From JAJPHI01 sp035541875 (GTDB taxonomy: Bacteria; Desulfobacterota; Binatia; Binatales; Binataceae): a stretch of 64,000 bases of DNA. Each line of letters opens with the position of its first letter. The stretch's first letter is position 1. Under the pieces are notes generated by a model that was not told the DNA's origin, ran no database searches, and saw only the letters and a list, made by a program, of their open reading frames with translations. The translations under genes were made by a program, and so were the position numbers. Location of the stretch: contig DATKML010000023.1 in NCBI GenBank assembly GCA_035541875.1, forward strand, positions 186,001 through 250,000. The letters are read 5' to 3'. Below, piece by piece: positions 46,481 to 55,444 of this stretch.

Positions 46481-47646
46481 TACTGCTTAATGGTAGCGTC
46501 GCTGGGTGGAATCGCGCCCGGCGCTATCGTCTGATTGCGTGTCTGTAGCTGCTCGGGACCCATCCCGGGAGCCATCTCCTGTTGATGTTCCTGGTATTGA
46601 TGCTGGAGTGTTGAAGACACCAGTGGGCCACTCGTATCAGCTATATCGACGCTAACATCGACGGAAAGCCCGACGCGCAGCGGCTTATCCGCCGGCGCAG
46701 CCTCATTCAGAACGATCTTTACCGGGACGCGCTGCACAACCTTAACCCAGTTGCCGGTCGCGTTTTCGGGCGGTAGCAGAGCGAACGCCGCGCCTGTTCC
46801 CATGCTGATCGAGTCTACATGGCCCTTGTAAACGTGCCCCGGATAGATATCTGCTTCGATATCTACAGGCTGCCCCACTCGCACATCGGTAAGCTGCGTT
46901 TCCTTGAAATTAGCGGTGATATAAAGCCGATCCGTCGGCACGATCGCCAACAAGGGTTCGCCCGGCTGAATCCGATTGCCGACATGAACGCTCTTGCGAG
47001 TGACGATACCGGAGAGCGGAGCCCGAATTTCCGTATAGCTGAGGTCGAGCTTGGCCATCTCGAGAGCGGCCTTTGCCTGCTGCACGATCGGCCGATCATA
47101 ACGATCGTGATCGTCGACACTACCACCCAGCGCGGCTCGTGCCTGCTCCAGCTGATGGACCGCCAGGGCACGATCGGCGATTGCCACACGCAATCCAGTC
47201 GATGCGTTGTCGAAGTACGATTTTGAGACCACGCCCTGCTTGTTTAGCTTGGCGGCGCGATCGTAATCGATCTGCGCCTGGCGCATCTGTGAAGTTGCCA
47301 GGGTTACGCCGGCCTCGGCCGAATCGATTTGGGCGTAAAGCTGATCGACTGATTGTTGGGCGCGCTGCAATTGCGCCTGAGCTTCATCGACACGGACCTG
47401 GTAGTCACGCGGATCGAGTACCAGCAGAGGTTCTCCGCCCTTAACACGCCAGTTTTCTTCGACGAAGAGCTTGGTAACCGTGCCGGAGACGCGGGAAGAA
47501 ACCAAAGCCACGGTGCCATCGACATAGGCGTCGTCAGTCGAGACATGGCTCGAAAAAAACCTGAAGTAGCGCCACGCCGGGGCTATTGCGAGGAGGAGCC
47601 CTATGACGACAACTGCCAGAAAGATTTTGCGTAAAACCGGTTTCAT
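46480..47646 (-). CDS. EmrA/HlyD-type membrane fusion protein
   Basis: 388 residues. One N-terminal membrane anchor (about 9-27) is followed by the lipoyl-half SHVSTDDAYVDGTVALVSSRVSGTV, a coiled coil (about 95-170) and the second lipoyl-half and beta barrel, in which VDSISMGTGAAFALLPPENATGN is diagnostic for EmrA. These adaptors link an inner-membrane exporter to an outer-membrane channel. The usual MFS exporter (EmrB) is not adjacent; instead the downstream gene is an APH-family kinase-like protein. Start ATG 47646. Confidence 0.9.
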   Translation of the reverse strand: MKPVLRKIFLAVVVIGLLLAIAPAWRYFRFFSSHVSTDDAYVDGTVALVSSRVSGTVTKLFVEENWRVKGGEPLLVLDPRDYQVRVDEAQAQLQRAQQSVDQLYAQIDSAEAGVTLATSQMRQAQIDYDRAAKLNKQGVVSKSYFDNASTGLRVAIADRALAVHQLEQARAALGGSVDDHDRYDRPIVQQAKAALEMAKLDLSYTEIRAPLSGIVTRKSVHVGNRIQPGEPLLAIVPTDRLYITANFKETQLTDVRVGQPVDIEADIYPGHVYKGHVDSISMGTGAAFALLPPENATGNWVKVVQRVPVKIVLNEAAPADKPLRVGLSVDVSVDIADTSGPLVSSTLQHQYQEHQQEMAPGMGPEQLQTRNQTIAPGAIPPSDATIKQ

Positions 47647-47756
47647 CTGCTCTCTTCGGCCACCTCTGCTGCGGTGAACGCTTCAGTCGTTCCCGCCGGG
47701 TGCCGCTAGTTATGAACTTTCCTCTGCCTTCAAGTCAAACGAGCCTAAGCCTCGTC

Positions 47757-48518
47757 TCAATTGACTTTTATACTCACCGTTCCGCTGCCTCCGGCCGTGA
47801 CGACGTGGCCGTTAAAGCTCAGGTTGATCCTCATCGGCCCGCCCGACACCGTCGTGAAGATGCCATCGACTCGCTCAGTCGTCGAATTCCCGTTCGGCGA
47901 ATCAAACAGGAGAAGTGTTGGCGATTGCGATTGCAGAACGTAGGCCGTGTCCACGTCTTCGACGACCGCATTGAAAGTCCCGTTAAGCGGATTAGTTACG
48001 AAAAAACGCACGTCGGGAAAGGCAGGTGGCGCGAGAGTCTTCAGCGCTGTGCCGGTATTCATCGGTTGGCCCGAGTCGTTAAGATTGGCTACCAGAGTTC
48101 CGTAATTCGTGTAGGTCGAGCCAAGCTCAAGCACGTTGTAAGCCGAGATAGCCTCGACGCTTAGCAGCCGCGAATCGTTGGAGAGCTTGGTCGCCATAAT
48201 CCTGAACGCGCCATTCGCGCTGGGATCGGAGCATAGATTGGGCTGACCCGGAGCCGGCGCATTAACGATGATGATGTTAAGCGGCACGACTCCGCGGACT
48301 TTCCATGAAGATCGACAGTCCGAAACGACGGCAAAAAACGGCGTGCCGATATTGCCGACCATCCGAAAGTTCTTCTGACTCGCGTTCGGCGGCGTCGATC
48401 CGGGTTCGGTGGAATTGCCCGTGCCGAAGCCGTTGCAACCCAGCAGAGCGCTCAGCGCTAAAGCGAGCAGCGTCAGACCGAACCTGGCAATTCTCTGATT
48501 AGGCTGACTGCTTACCAC
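47757..48518 (-). CDS. Secreted lipoprotein of unknown function
   Basis: 253 residues from GTG 48518, whose G is also the last base of the upstream stop (TAGTG overlap). The signal is a short basic segment, a hydrophobic stretch LTLLALALSALLGC with Cys near residue 28 as likely lipidation site, then a Ser/Thr/Pro-rich linker. The rest is beta-rich (strand-type pattern in VVSDCRSSWKVRGVVPLNIIIV, RLLSVEAISAYNV, PDVRFFVTNPLNGTF). Similar lipoproteins contain a DUF4397-type fold; I cannot confirm it. It forms a pair with the larger secreted protein upstream. Confidence 0.72.
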   Translation of the reverse strand: MVSSQPNQRIARFGLTLLALALSALLGCNGFGTGNSTEPGSTPPNASQKNFRMVGNIGTPFFAVVSDCRSSWKVRGVVPLNIIIVNAPAPGQPNLCSDPSANGAFRIMATKLSNDSRLLSVEAISAYNVLELGSTYTNYGTLVANLNDSGQPMNTGTALKTLAPPAFPDVRFFVTNPLNGTFNAVVEDVDTAYVLQSQSPTLLLFDSPNGNSTTERVDGIFTTVSGGPMRINLSFNGHVVTAGGSGTVSIKVN

Positions 48519-50920
48519 TAGAGCGTCCCCGGGATAGGCGTTGAATTCTGGCACAGGTAACAGAATCCCTTTGGCGAAGCGGTCGGCGATGCACTAGGAG
48601 TCGCAATCGGTGTTGACGACGAGGAAACGTCACAGATGCTGAAGCAGGCCGCTTTCGGCGGATAATTGGGAATCGTCGCCGGACTAACCAGATTCGCGTC
48701 TGCGCTCGCGATGAATTCCGGAGTTCCCGTAGGTTGGGCCTGATAGTGCGACACAACATAGTCATCCGCGGGTTCGCAGATCGAGAAATTCTGTGGTGCC
48801 GACAGTGCAGCAACCTGGCTCTGTGATATCGCTACGTTGCCCTTTGATACTGACAAGATAGTGTTTTGATCCACCGTCGCGACCGTTCCCTGAACGCTGC
48901 CGTGACCGACACACTTAAGCGGAGTCAGGCTGCCAGAAACGACAGTCGTTGCGCAGGCTTGGGGCGCCGGTGCTCCGCTCAGAACGGCGTAGGTATGGCC
49001 GCCAACTTTCTGCGGAGCCGGACCGAACAGATCCTGCACGGAAGCGAACATGTCATAGTTCGCCGCTCCGCCGATATCAACCGGTGTTCCAGTGGGCGTT
49101 GGCGTAGCTTTGGTGGCTGAGGCATCGGGCTCAAAGACTTCTGCTCCCCCGGTAGGGGACGCTACAGGAGACGGTTCGTAAAGCGGAACCGTAATCGGAA
49201 GTGGCGCCGGGTTGCTCTGCTGACCGACCGGAATGCTCGTGAGCGCTACCCCCTCACCATTGAAGCTTCCTTGATCCTCTACGTTTACCAGAACATTGAG
49301 AGGATTATTTTGCACCTTCTGGCCGGCGTCTACGTTCACCTGGAGCGTCCCGTGCTGGAGGCTAAAGCTGCAGTCGTTGTCCTTGTAACCCGACCCGTCG
49401 CATTTGAAAGTTGAGTTGAGGTTCCGGACCCCGAGTAGTCGGCCATTGTAACCGGATGCGGTAGCCTTCATTGCATAGCCTGAAGGACCTCCGCTCTTGC
49501 TGCTCTTGATGTGCGGAAGCGCACTGAAGGCGGTTGGCGCTCCGCCGCTGGGCGAGAACGGGTATTGGCCGAGGTTGTTGGTCGAACTTATTCCCAGCAC
49601 CACACATCCGTCTTGCGGCGCGCCGCTAGGAGCGAACTGATCGCACTGAGCATTGCACTGCGGCGGTGGAGTTGGAGTCGCGACAGAGGTCGGCGACGGC
49701 GAGCATGGGATGTTGTCGACCGCGGACGGAGGTCCGTAGATCTCGACCTCGGCCCCGGAGATACCAGTGCCATTACACGCGTCGGCAACAATCCCGCCGA
49801 TCCCTCGGGTTGCTTCCTGCTCCAAATGGAAATTGATGACGTATTGATCGCCCCGCTTCCTATCGAGAACGACGTGTGATTGAGCGTCGAAGGAACGACT
49901 GCCCCCCGAGCTGGCAACCAGGTCGTAGGTCCCTGCCGGAACCATCATGAAGTAATTGTGATCGGAGCTATTATCGACGATCCCGGTTGAGAGCACCGTG
50001 CCCGTGCCGGAGATCTCAGCATTGACCTGCCCCTTGTTGGTGGAGCCGAAAATTTGCCCGGAAACAACGGCCGCTACCTCGGTCGAATTGCTGGGCGGCG
50101 CGACGGGTACCAGACCCGGACTAAACACGCATACGCCGGGGATTGGGTTAGAGTTTGGCAACGCTTTTATCGGACAAATCTCGGCCGAGAACGGCAGCGT
50201 GTCGGTGGAGCTGATTGGAGCCCCAAGCGGGATTGCATTGATCGCGATCGGAACAAGCTGAACACCACTCCGCCCAATAGAATAAAGCTTATCGCTAGTG
50301 TTAGCTGTCGGACTGCCGAACGCTGGGTAGCGAATCGAGGAGACGCCGCTCAGGGACGTCGGATAGGTGATACATCCTTCGCCGTTGGCGTTGGTCGTAT
50401 TTCCGCACAAAGGCACCAGCGTGGCCGGCGGATTATTGAGCAGCAACTCGACCTGGTAATAGTCTTGAGCCTTGATTTTCGCGGTGTTGAAGACCGTCAG
50501 GTTATTCTGCAATTGCGCCATATCGAGTTGCATGACGCTGCGCGCCTGACCGATCCCGATGGAGTTGCCATTGGGGCCAAAATTACCGCCGAAACTAAAC
50601 GTGGTGTACGCCGCGCCGTTCGTTGCCCCGGGCGCTACCGTAACCGTCGCCCAACTTGAATCGTTGTCAGCCAGACTCATGTTGGTCGTGGGATTGAACC
50701 GGACAGCGATTACGTTGAGCAGAACGCTCTGAAAATTAGGGAAGGGATTAGCCAGGTTTTCCCCGGAAATGGCTCCCGTGAAAGCTACCTGAACATAGCC
50801 CTTGCCATTGCTCGACGATGCGAGCGGCGGATCGACCCAGCCCGCCATCAAGATTGAGAGAACCAGGGCCACGGGAACGAGCAGGACAGCCACTGCCCAT
50901 CGCGAACTTAGATGCTTCAC
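48518..50920 (-). CDS. Large cysteine-rich secreted protein
   Basis: 800 residues, unrecognised as a whole. A signal peptide (residues 1-35, ending LASSS) is followed by a domain (about 40-170) resembling the DUF4382 pattern (YVQVAFTGAISGENLANPFPNF). The middle has carboxypeptidase-regulatory-like beta domains (GSTNKGQVNAEISGTGTVL, GGIVADACNGTGISGAEVEIYG). There are about 20 cysteines, several paired in close spacing (CNAQC, ICDVSS..., CYLC), and three Pro/Thr/Ser-rich linkers such as SPSPTSVATPTPPP and TKATPTPTGTP. The protein is probably exported, disulfide-bonded and extracellular or surface-held. It shares a stop/start overlap with the lipoprotein gene. Confidence 0.72.
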   Translation of the reverse strand: MKHLSSRWAVAVLLVPVALVLSILMAGWVDPPLASSSNGKGYVQVAFTGAISGENLANPFPNFQSVLLNVIAVRFNPTTNMSLADNDSSWATVTVAPGATNGAAYTTFSFGGNFGPNGNSIGIGQARSVMQLDMAQLQNNLTVFNTAKIKAQDYYQVELLLNNPPATLVPLCGNTTNANGEGCITYPTSLSGVSSIRYPAFGSPTANTSDKLYSIGRSGVQLVPIAINAIPLGAPISSTDTLPFSAEICPIKALPNSNPIPGVCVFSPGLVPVAPPSNSTEVAAVVSGQIFGSTNKGQVNAEISGTGTVLSTGIVDNSSDHNYFMMVPAGTYDLVASSGGSRSFDAQSHVVLDRKRGDQYVINFHLEQEATRGIGGIVADACNGTGISGAEVEIYGPPSAVDNIPCSPSPTSVATPTPPPQCNAQCDQFAPSGAPQDGCVVLGISSTNNLGQYPFSPSGGAPTAFSALPHIKSSKSGGPSGYAMKATASGYNGRLLGVRNLNSTFKCDGSGYKDNDCSFSLQHGTLQVNVDAGQKVQNNPLNVLVNVEDQGSFNGEGVALTSIPVGQQSNPAPLPITVPLYEPSPVASPTGGAEVFEPDASATKATPTPTGTPVDIGGAANYDMFASVQDLFGPAPQKVGGHTYAVLSGAPAPQACATTVVSGSLTPLKCVGHGSVQGTVATVDQNTILSVSKGNVAISQSQVAALSAPQNFSICEPADDYVVSHYQAQPTGTPEFIASADANLVSPATIPNYPPKAACFSICDVSSSSTPIATPSASPTASPKGFCYLCQNSTPIPGTL

Positions 50921-51088
50921 GCTAAACCATGCTCTACTAATCTGAGGTCAGCGCTTTGGGATAACCTATGGAACCAAGGAAGGCAAGTGCGACCCCTCGA
51001 TGAGCACGCTGCTCGACCAACGTCTTTTGTGCATGTTGCTGACAGCCCCTTGACTATCCCTCGCTTCGCTCCGGAAAATCGACGGAGC

Positions 51089-52762
51089 ATGCGGATTTAT
51101 TTCAGGCCCTGCCGGGAACTGCTCCTTCGTAGCTTCTTCGTGGCGATAATGTTACTCGCGGCTGCTGCGTCATCGGCTCTGGCCGAGATGCAGGTAACGG
51201 TCGGCAATCCCGGACTCGCCCATTTCGATACGGACGGTGGCGTCGAGCTGGACTTCGGGCTCACCGATTCGAACGGCCAGCCCGTCGGTAACCTGACCAA
51301 AGACAACGTTCAGGTCCTCGAGGACGGCAAACCCGGCAAAATCCTCTACTTCCACGGAGTCGGGCAGGGACGCCCCGTGGATATCGTGTTCGTGCTCGAC
51401 ATCACCGAATCGATGCAGCCTTACATCGACGCGGTGAAGCAGAACATCATCACGTTCGCTCGCGATTTGCAGAGCAACAATCGCGACTATCGCCTCGGGC
51501 TGGTCACGTTCGAAGACTACGTCGTCTCGCAGTATCAGGACTGCAATTGCGAATACCGCAACACGATGACCTCCGACGTCTCGAAGTTCATCAGCTGGGT
51601 CGGCGGACTGCACGCAGGTGGCGGCGGTGATATTCCCGAAGATCCGCTCGACGCGCTGGCATACGCTGCCAGCCTGCCTTTCCGGCCTGAAGCGCAAGGG
51701 ATCGTGATCCTGATTACCGATGCTCCCCCGCATGTCGCAGGCGATGGCCCCGACCGGCAAGGCGATCAGGCCTACCGCGATCATCATCCAAACGCCAACG
51801 CCGACGTTACCTCGCAGACCGGGCCGAAAGTGGCCGCACTCTTCCAGAAGGACGGATTGACCCTCTACGCGGTCGCGCCTCCACCCTTTATCGCACCCGA
51901 ATATCAGGGAATCGTGCAGAGCACCCACGGCCGCCTGTTCAATATCGTTTCGGAACAGAACCGTTTCCCCGAGTTGGTGCGCGATATCGGCCATTCAATC
52001 GCAACCGAATATTCGCTGACCTATCGGACGCCGCGCCCAATCGAAGACGGAACGAATCGTACCGTCGAGCTGAAGATCAATTTCGACGGCCAAAGCGCGT
52101 CGGCCGAAACTTCGTACCAGGTCAAGGGCATCGGAGGAGCGGCGATTAACGTTCCTGAGGACAGCGGAACCGAGGCCGCCGGTGGTGAGGAAGCCCCTAG
52201 GCTATCACAGTTCTCATTCTCATGGTGGAACGGGCTCGTACCGCTTCTTGCACTGCTCGGGCTCGGAGGCCTCTCGCGCGTCCGCTTGGGGGTATCGGCC
52301 GACGAACTCCGCTCGATAGTTGAGGCCCAGAGCAAAGCCCCGGTACCAAATATCTCCGATGCCGCGCGTCAAGTGGCGCAGCGCGCGAGAAGCGCCGTCA
52401 GTTCGGCCGCATCCAGTAGCAGCGGAGCCCCGCGAACGGCGGCTCCCGCTCTATCGCCTCTACCGCCCGGCGAGGCTCGGCTAACGGCCCTCGAACGGAT
52501 CGAGGCTATTCCGGGGGAATATTCCCTGCTGAAACCCGAGATCACGGTTGGACGCGGCGAGGACAATGATATCGTTATCCCGCACGCGAGCGTCTCGCGG
52601 AATCATGCGCGGCTCACCCGTCGTGATGGAGCCTTCGAACTGACCGATCTGAATTCGACCAACGGCAGCTACGTTAACAATCTGCTGGTTCAGGGTACCA
52701 TTCGGGTTGCCAATGGCAGTGAGGTCCGGTTCGGCGATATCCGCTTTACGTTGCGCTTTTAG
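51089..52762 (+). CDS. VWA and FHA domain membrane protein
   Basis: 557 residues from ATG 51089, preceded by a GGAG ribosome-binding site. A signal peptide (to about residue 33), a beta-rich prefix, a von Willebrand factor A domain (about 90-300) with MIDAS-type DIVFVLDITESMQ, then one membrane helix (about 380-400, FSWWNGLVPLLALLGLGGLS), a Ser/Ala linker and a C-terminal FHA domain (about 470-556) with GRGEDNDIVI, SVSRNHARL and STNGSYV. The order places VWA outside and FHA in the cytosol. It can read phosphothreonine, so the kinase at the left edge of the window is a candidate partner, though about 48 kb away. The frame upstream to 50912 is not supported as coding. Confidence 0.9.
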   Translation: MRIYFRPCRELLLRSFFVAIMLLAAAASSALAEMQVTVGNPGLAHFDTDGGVELDFGLTDSNGQPVGNLTKDNVQVLEDGKPGKILYFHGVGQGRPVDIVFVLDITESMQPYIDAVKQNIITFARDLQSNNRDYRLGLVTFEDYVVSQYQDCNCEYRNTMTSDVSKFISWVGGLHAGGGGDIPEDPLDALAYAASLPFRPEAQGIVILITDAPPHVAGDGPDRQGDQAYRDHHPNANADVTSQTGPKVAALFQKDGLTLYAVAPPPFIAPEYQGIVQSTHGRLFNIVSEQNRFPELVRDIGHSIATEYSLTYRTPRPIEDGTNRTVELKINFDGQSASAETSYQVKGIGGAAINVPEDSGTEAAGGEEAPRLSQFSFSWWNGLVPLLALLGLGGLSRVRLGVSADELRSIVEAQSKAPVPNISDAARQVAQRARSAVSSAASSSSGAPRTAAPALSPLPPGEARLTALERIEAIPGEYSLLKPEITVGRGEDNDIVIPHASVSRNHARLTRRDGAFELTDLNSTNGSYVNNLLVQGTIRVANGSEVRFGDIRFTLRF

Positions 52763-52900
52763 CAGCGCAAAAATCTTCCAAGCCTGACGGTGCGAAGGAA
52801 TTACGCGCCTTGCATGTGGCAGCGCCCGAGCCGATCCGGTATTCTGGTTGGCTCCGCAAATAGCTGCTGAATTTTACTGAACCATCGTAGTGGAAGGCCA

Positions 52901-54604
52901 ATGAAGAAACTCACCGGCGCTCAAATCATCGTGGAAAGCCTCATAGCTGAGGGCGCCGAAGTTATTTTCGGCTATCCGGGCGGCGCCGTATTGCCGACCT
53001 ATGACGCCCTGCTCGACTCGAAGCTCAAACACGTTCTCGTTCGGCACGAACAGGGCGCTACCCATATGGCAGAGGGCTATGCGCGGGTCAGCGGCAAACC
53101 GGGGGTTTGCGTCGTTACTTCGGGGCCGGGCGCAACCAACGCGGTGACCGGTATCGCCGATGCTTACATGGATTCGACCCCGATGGTTGTAATCTCGGGA
53201 CAGGTTCCGACCAGCATGATCGGCAACGACGCGTTCCAAGAGGCCGATTTCGTCGGGATTACCCGTCCCTGCACCAAGCACAATTACCTGGTCAAGGACG
53301 TCAGCAAGCTCGCGCGGACCATCAAGGAAGCCTTTTATATCGCCGGCACCGGTCGACCGGGCCCGGTGGTCGTCGACGTCCCGCGCGATATCCAGCAAGC
53401 GCATCACCCTTTTGTGTACCCTGATAAGGTCGATCTGCGCGGCTACAAACCAACCATAAAGGGTAACCCACGCCAGATTGAGCGCGCGGTCGAAGCGATC
53501 GAGCAAAGCGAAAAGCCGCTCTTCTACGTCGGCGGCGGCGTGCAATGGTCGGGAGCAGCGCCGGAACTCACTGAGTTGGCGCGCGGCCTCGGGATTCCCG
53601 TTACTGAAACGTTGATGGGACTCGGCTCCTTCCCCGCATCGGATCCGTTGTGCCTCGGGATGCTCGGGATGCACGGCTCGTACGGCACCAATACCGCGGT
53701 CGTCAACACGGATTGTCTCGTTGCGATCGGTGCGCGCTTTGACGATCGCGTCACCGGACGTATCGCTGATTTCGCACCCAACGCCAAGACCATCATCCAC
53801 ATGGATATCGACCCGTCTTCGATCTCGAAGAATGTTACCGTCGATATTCCGATCGTCGGCGATATCAAGAGCGTCCTGCAGGATATGCTGACCGTCGTCC
53901 GCTCGCGCGAAAGTATCGCCAAGCGCAAGGCGACGTGGGCCAAGTGGCACGAACAGATTCTGCGATGGAAACGCGAGAAACCGCTCTACTCGAACGGCGA
54001 CTACAAGGCGCGCGAGTCGGTCTCTCCATTTTACGTGATTGAAGAACTGCACACGCTGACCAAGGGCGATTGCATTATCGCGACCGACGTCGGACAGCAT
54101 CAGATGTGGATCGCGCAGATGTTCCCCTTTGAACGGCCGCGCTCGCTTCTGACCTCGGGCGGTCTCGGGACGATGGGCTACGGCCTGCCGGCCGGAATCG
54201 GCGCCAAATTCGCCGCGCCGGATCGCAATGTCGTCGTGATCTCCGGCGATGGCTCGATCCAGATGAATATCCAGGAACTGGGCACGGCGGTGCAGTACAA
54301 CGTCGATTTGAAGGTCATCATCCTGAATAATTACTACCTTGGGATGGTCCGGCAGTGGCAGGAGAAATTCTACGCCGAGCGCTACTCCTACTCCGCGATG
54401 TCGGTACCGAACTTCGTGAAGCTGGCCGACGCGTACGGCGCCAAGGGTTTTCGGATCGAGAAGTCGAAAGACCTTGCCGCGACGATGAAGGAAGCATTCG
54501 CCACGCCAGGTCCAGTGCTGATCGATATCGTTATCCCGAAGGAAGAAGCGGTTATGCCGATGATTCCGCCGGGCGGGGCGATGTCCGAGATGCTCTTCGC
54601 GTAA
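52901..54604 (+). CDS. ilvB: Acetolactate synthase large subunit
   Basis: 567 residues, full length. It joins two pyruvates (or pyruvate and 2-ketobutyrate) in valine, leucine and isoleucine synthesis with thiamine diphosphate, FAD and magnesium. Residues include YPGGAVLPTYD, EQGATHMAEGYARVSG with the cofactor-activating Glu, PGATNAVTGIADAYMDS, and the ThDP-magnesium segment GDGSIQMNIQELGTAVQYNVDLKVIILNN. The regulatory subunit gene ilvN usually follows but is absent here: a convergent VapC gene ends five bases after the stop. Start ATG 52901 has GGAAGG upstream. Confidence 0.95.
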   Translation: MKKLTGAQIIVESLIAEGAEVIFGYPGGAVLPTYDALLDSKLKHVLVRHEQGATHMAEGYARVSGKPGVCVVTSGPGATNAVTGIADAYMDSTPMVVISGQVPTSMIGNDAFQEADFVGITRPCTKHNYLVKDVSKLARTIKEAFYIAGTGRPGPVVVDVPRDIQQAHHPFVYPDKVDLRGYKPTIKGNPRQIERAVEAIEQSEKPLFYVGGGVQWSGAAPELTELARGLGIPVTETLMGLGSFPASDPLCLGMLGMHGSYGTNTAVVNTDCLVAIGARFDDRVTGRIADFAPNAKTIIHMDIDPSSISKNVTVDIPIVGDIKSVLQDMLTVVRSRESIAKRKATWAKWHEQILRWKREKPLYSNGDYKARESVSPFYVIEELHTLTKGDCIIATDVGQHQMWIAQMFPFERPRSLLTSGGLGTMGYGLPAGIGAKFAAPDRNVVVISGDGSIQMNIQELGTAVQYNVDLKVIILNNYYLGMVRQWQEKFYAERYSYSAMSVPNFVKLADAYGAKGFRIEKSKDLAATMKEAFATPGPVLIDIVIPKEEAVMPMIPPGGAMSEMLFA

Positions 54605-54609
54605 GAAGG

Positions 54610-55047
54610 CTAAGGTTCAGCGGCCACTCGTCGGGGCCGCTTAGCGAACGGATTCACTATCCGCAGGCGCCTTTCAATCCGCATCCCGTCTTGCATATCC
54701 TCTGACCAGAGCGTTTCGCATCGAGCATTGAGCGCGGCCGCAACGATCAGAGCATCGTAGAACGAAATTTCGTAACGCTCGCTCAGAGCAAGCGCATCTT
54801 CGTGAGTCGTCGCTGTGATCGGATTGACCGACAGCAGGCTACGAATCGTAGCCAAGAAGCTGCTCGTTTCAGTCCAGGACAGGAGCATCTTACAGCGACA
54901 AACGTTCGCGAGTTCGTTCAGCACCTGAACACTAATAGTACCGCCCCGAGCGACGAGTTGTTCGGCACGCCCGGCACGCACAGAATCGCCGGAAGCCAAA
55001 TAGACGAGGACGTTTGTATCGAAGAAGCTAACGGGCATTGGCTTCAA
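54610..55047 (-). CDS. vapC: VapC-like PIN-domain toxin
   Basis: 145 residues. The PIN-fold acidic residues are present: Asp in FFDTNVLVYL, Glu in QVLNELANV, Asp in ISFYDALIVAAAL and Asp in LWSEDMQDG. VapC toxins are ribonucleases that cut RNA, often tRNA. The start overlaps the stop of the VapB gene by four bases, so the two are coupled. Its 3' end runs into a hairpin (54618-54642) that lies next to the ilvB stop and may limit read-through. The frame is intact, unlike the other toxin genes in this window. Confidence 0.9.
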   Translation of the reverse strand: MKPMPVSFFDTNVLVYLASGDSVRAGRAEQLVARGGTISVQVLNELANVCRCKMLLSWTETSSFLATIRSLLSVNPITATTHEDALALSERYEISFYDALIVAAALNARCETLWSEDMQDGMRIERRLRIVNPFAKRPRRVAAEP

Positions 55048-55259
55048 GGCGATCGAACTTGAAGTCGGCCGGCAATCGACCGCGATAGGCCCGCAGCCGC
55101 TGACAAGAGCTCTTTCTTCTCGGGCTTTCGTCCAACCGCAAATCCGCGCTCGTCTAAAAGGTGGAGTTCAACCTCCTCTCCCTCCTTTAGCTCGAGAGCT
55201 TCGACAACCGTGCGTGACAGGCGGATCGCGAGACTCTTGCCCCATCTGGCGACGCGCAT
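55044..55259 (-). CDS. vapB: VapB-like AbrB/MazE-fold antitoxin
   Basis: 71 residues. MRVARWGKSLAIRLSRTVVE is the swapped-hairpin AbrB/MazE DNA-binding start, with GKSLAIRL typical of VapB. ELKEGEEVELHLLDE follows, and the C-terminal tail contacts the toxin. It overlaps vapC by four bases. An inverted repeat lies 17-42 bases upstream and is the likely operator. Confidence 0.9.
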   Translation of the reverse strand: MRVARWGKSLAIRLSRTVVEALELKEGEEVELHLLDERGFAVGRKPEKKELLSAAAGLSRSIAGRLQVRSP

Positions 55260-55275
55260 TTTCTTGCTTCTCTAC

Positions 55276-55301
55276 GATATACATTCTTTCATAGGTATAT
55301 C
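55276..55301. promoter_or_regulatory. VapB operator candidate
   Basis: Perfect 7-base inverted repeat GATATAC-N12-GTATATC, 17 bases upstream of the vapB start (55259, minus strand). AbrB/MazE-type antitoxins bind such AT-rich repeats to repress their own operon. The assignment is by position and symmetry. Confidence 0.6.
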
Positions 55302-55444
55302 TTTTAATGCTTTAGCGCCAAGGTGCGCCGGTTGGACTTCGACCGTGATGCCCATTCCGCGTATTGCCAATCACTTGTGCTCGACAGTCACACTGTTATT
55401 TATTGGCGACGGTCTGAGAGACCTCGTGAAAGGAAACAGCCCCG

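Noticed and set aside
50912..51088. N-terminal extension of the VWA-FHA protein
   Set aside because: It overlaps the start of the divergent secreted-protein gene and places the signal peptide at residue 60; ATG 51089 with GGAG is better.
52874..54100. A 408-codon open frame on the minus strand opposite ilvB
   Set aside because: It lies wholly inside ilvB, whose motifs are complete; the translation shows no family pattern and the open frame is explained by the GC-rich codon use of ilvB.
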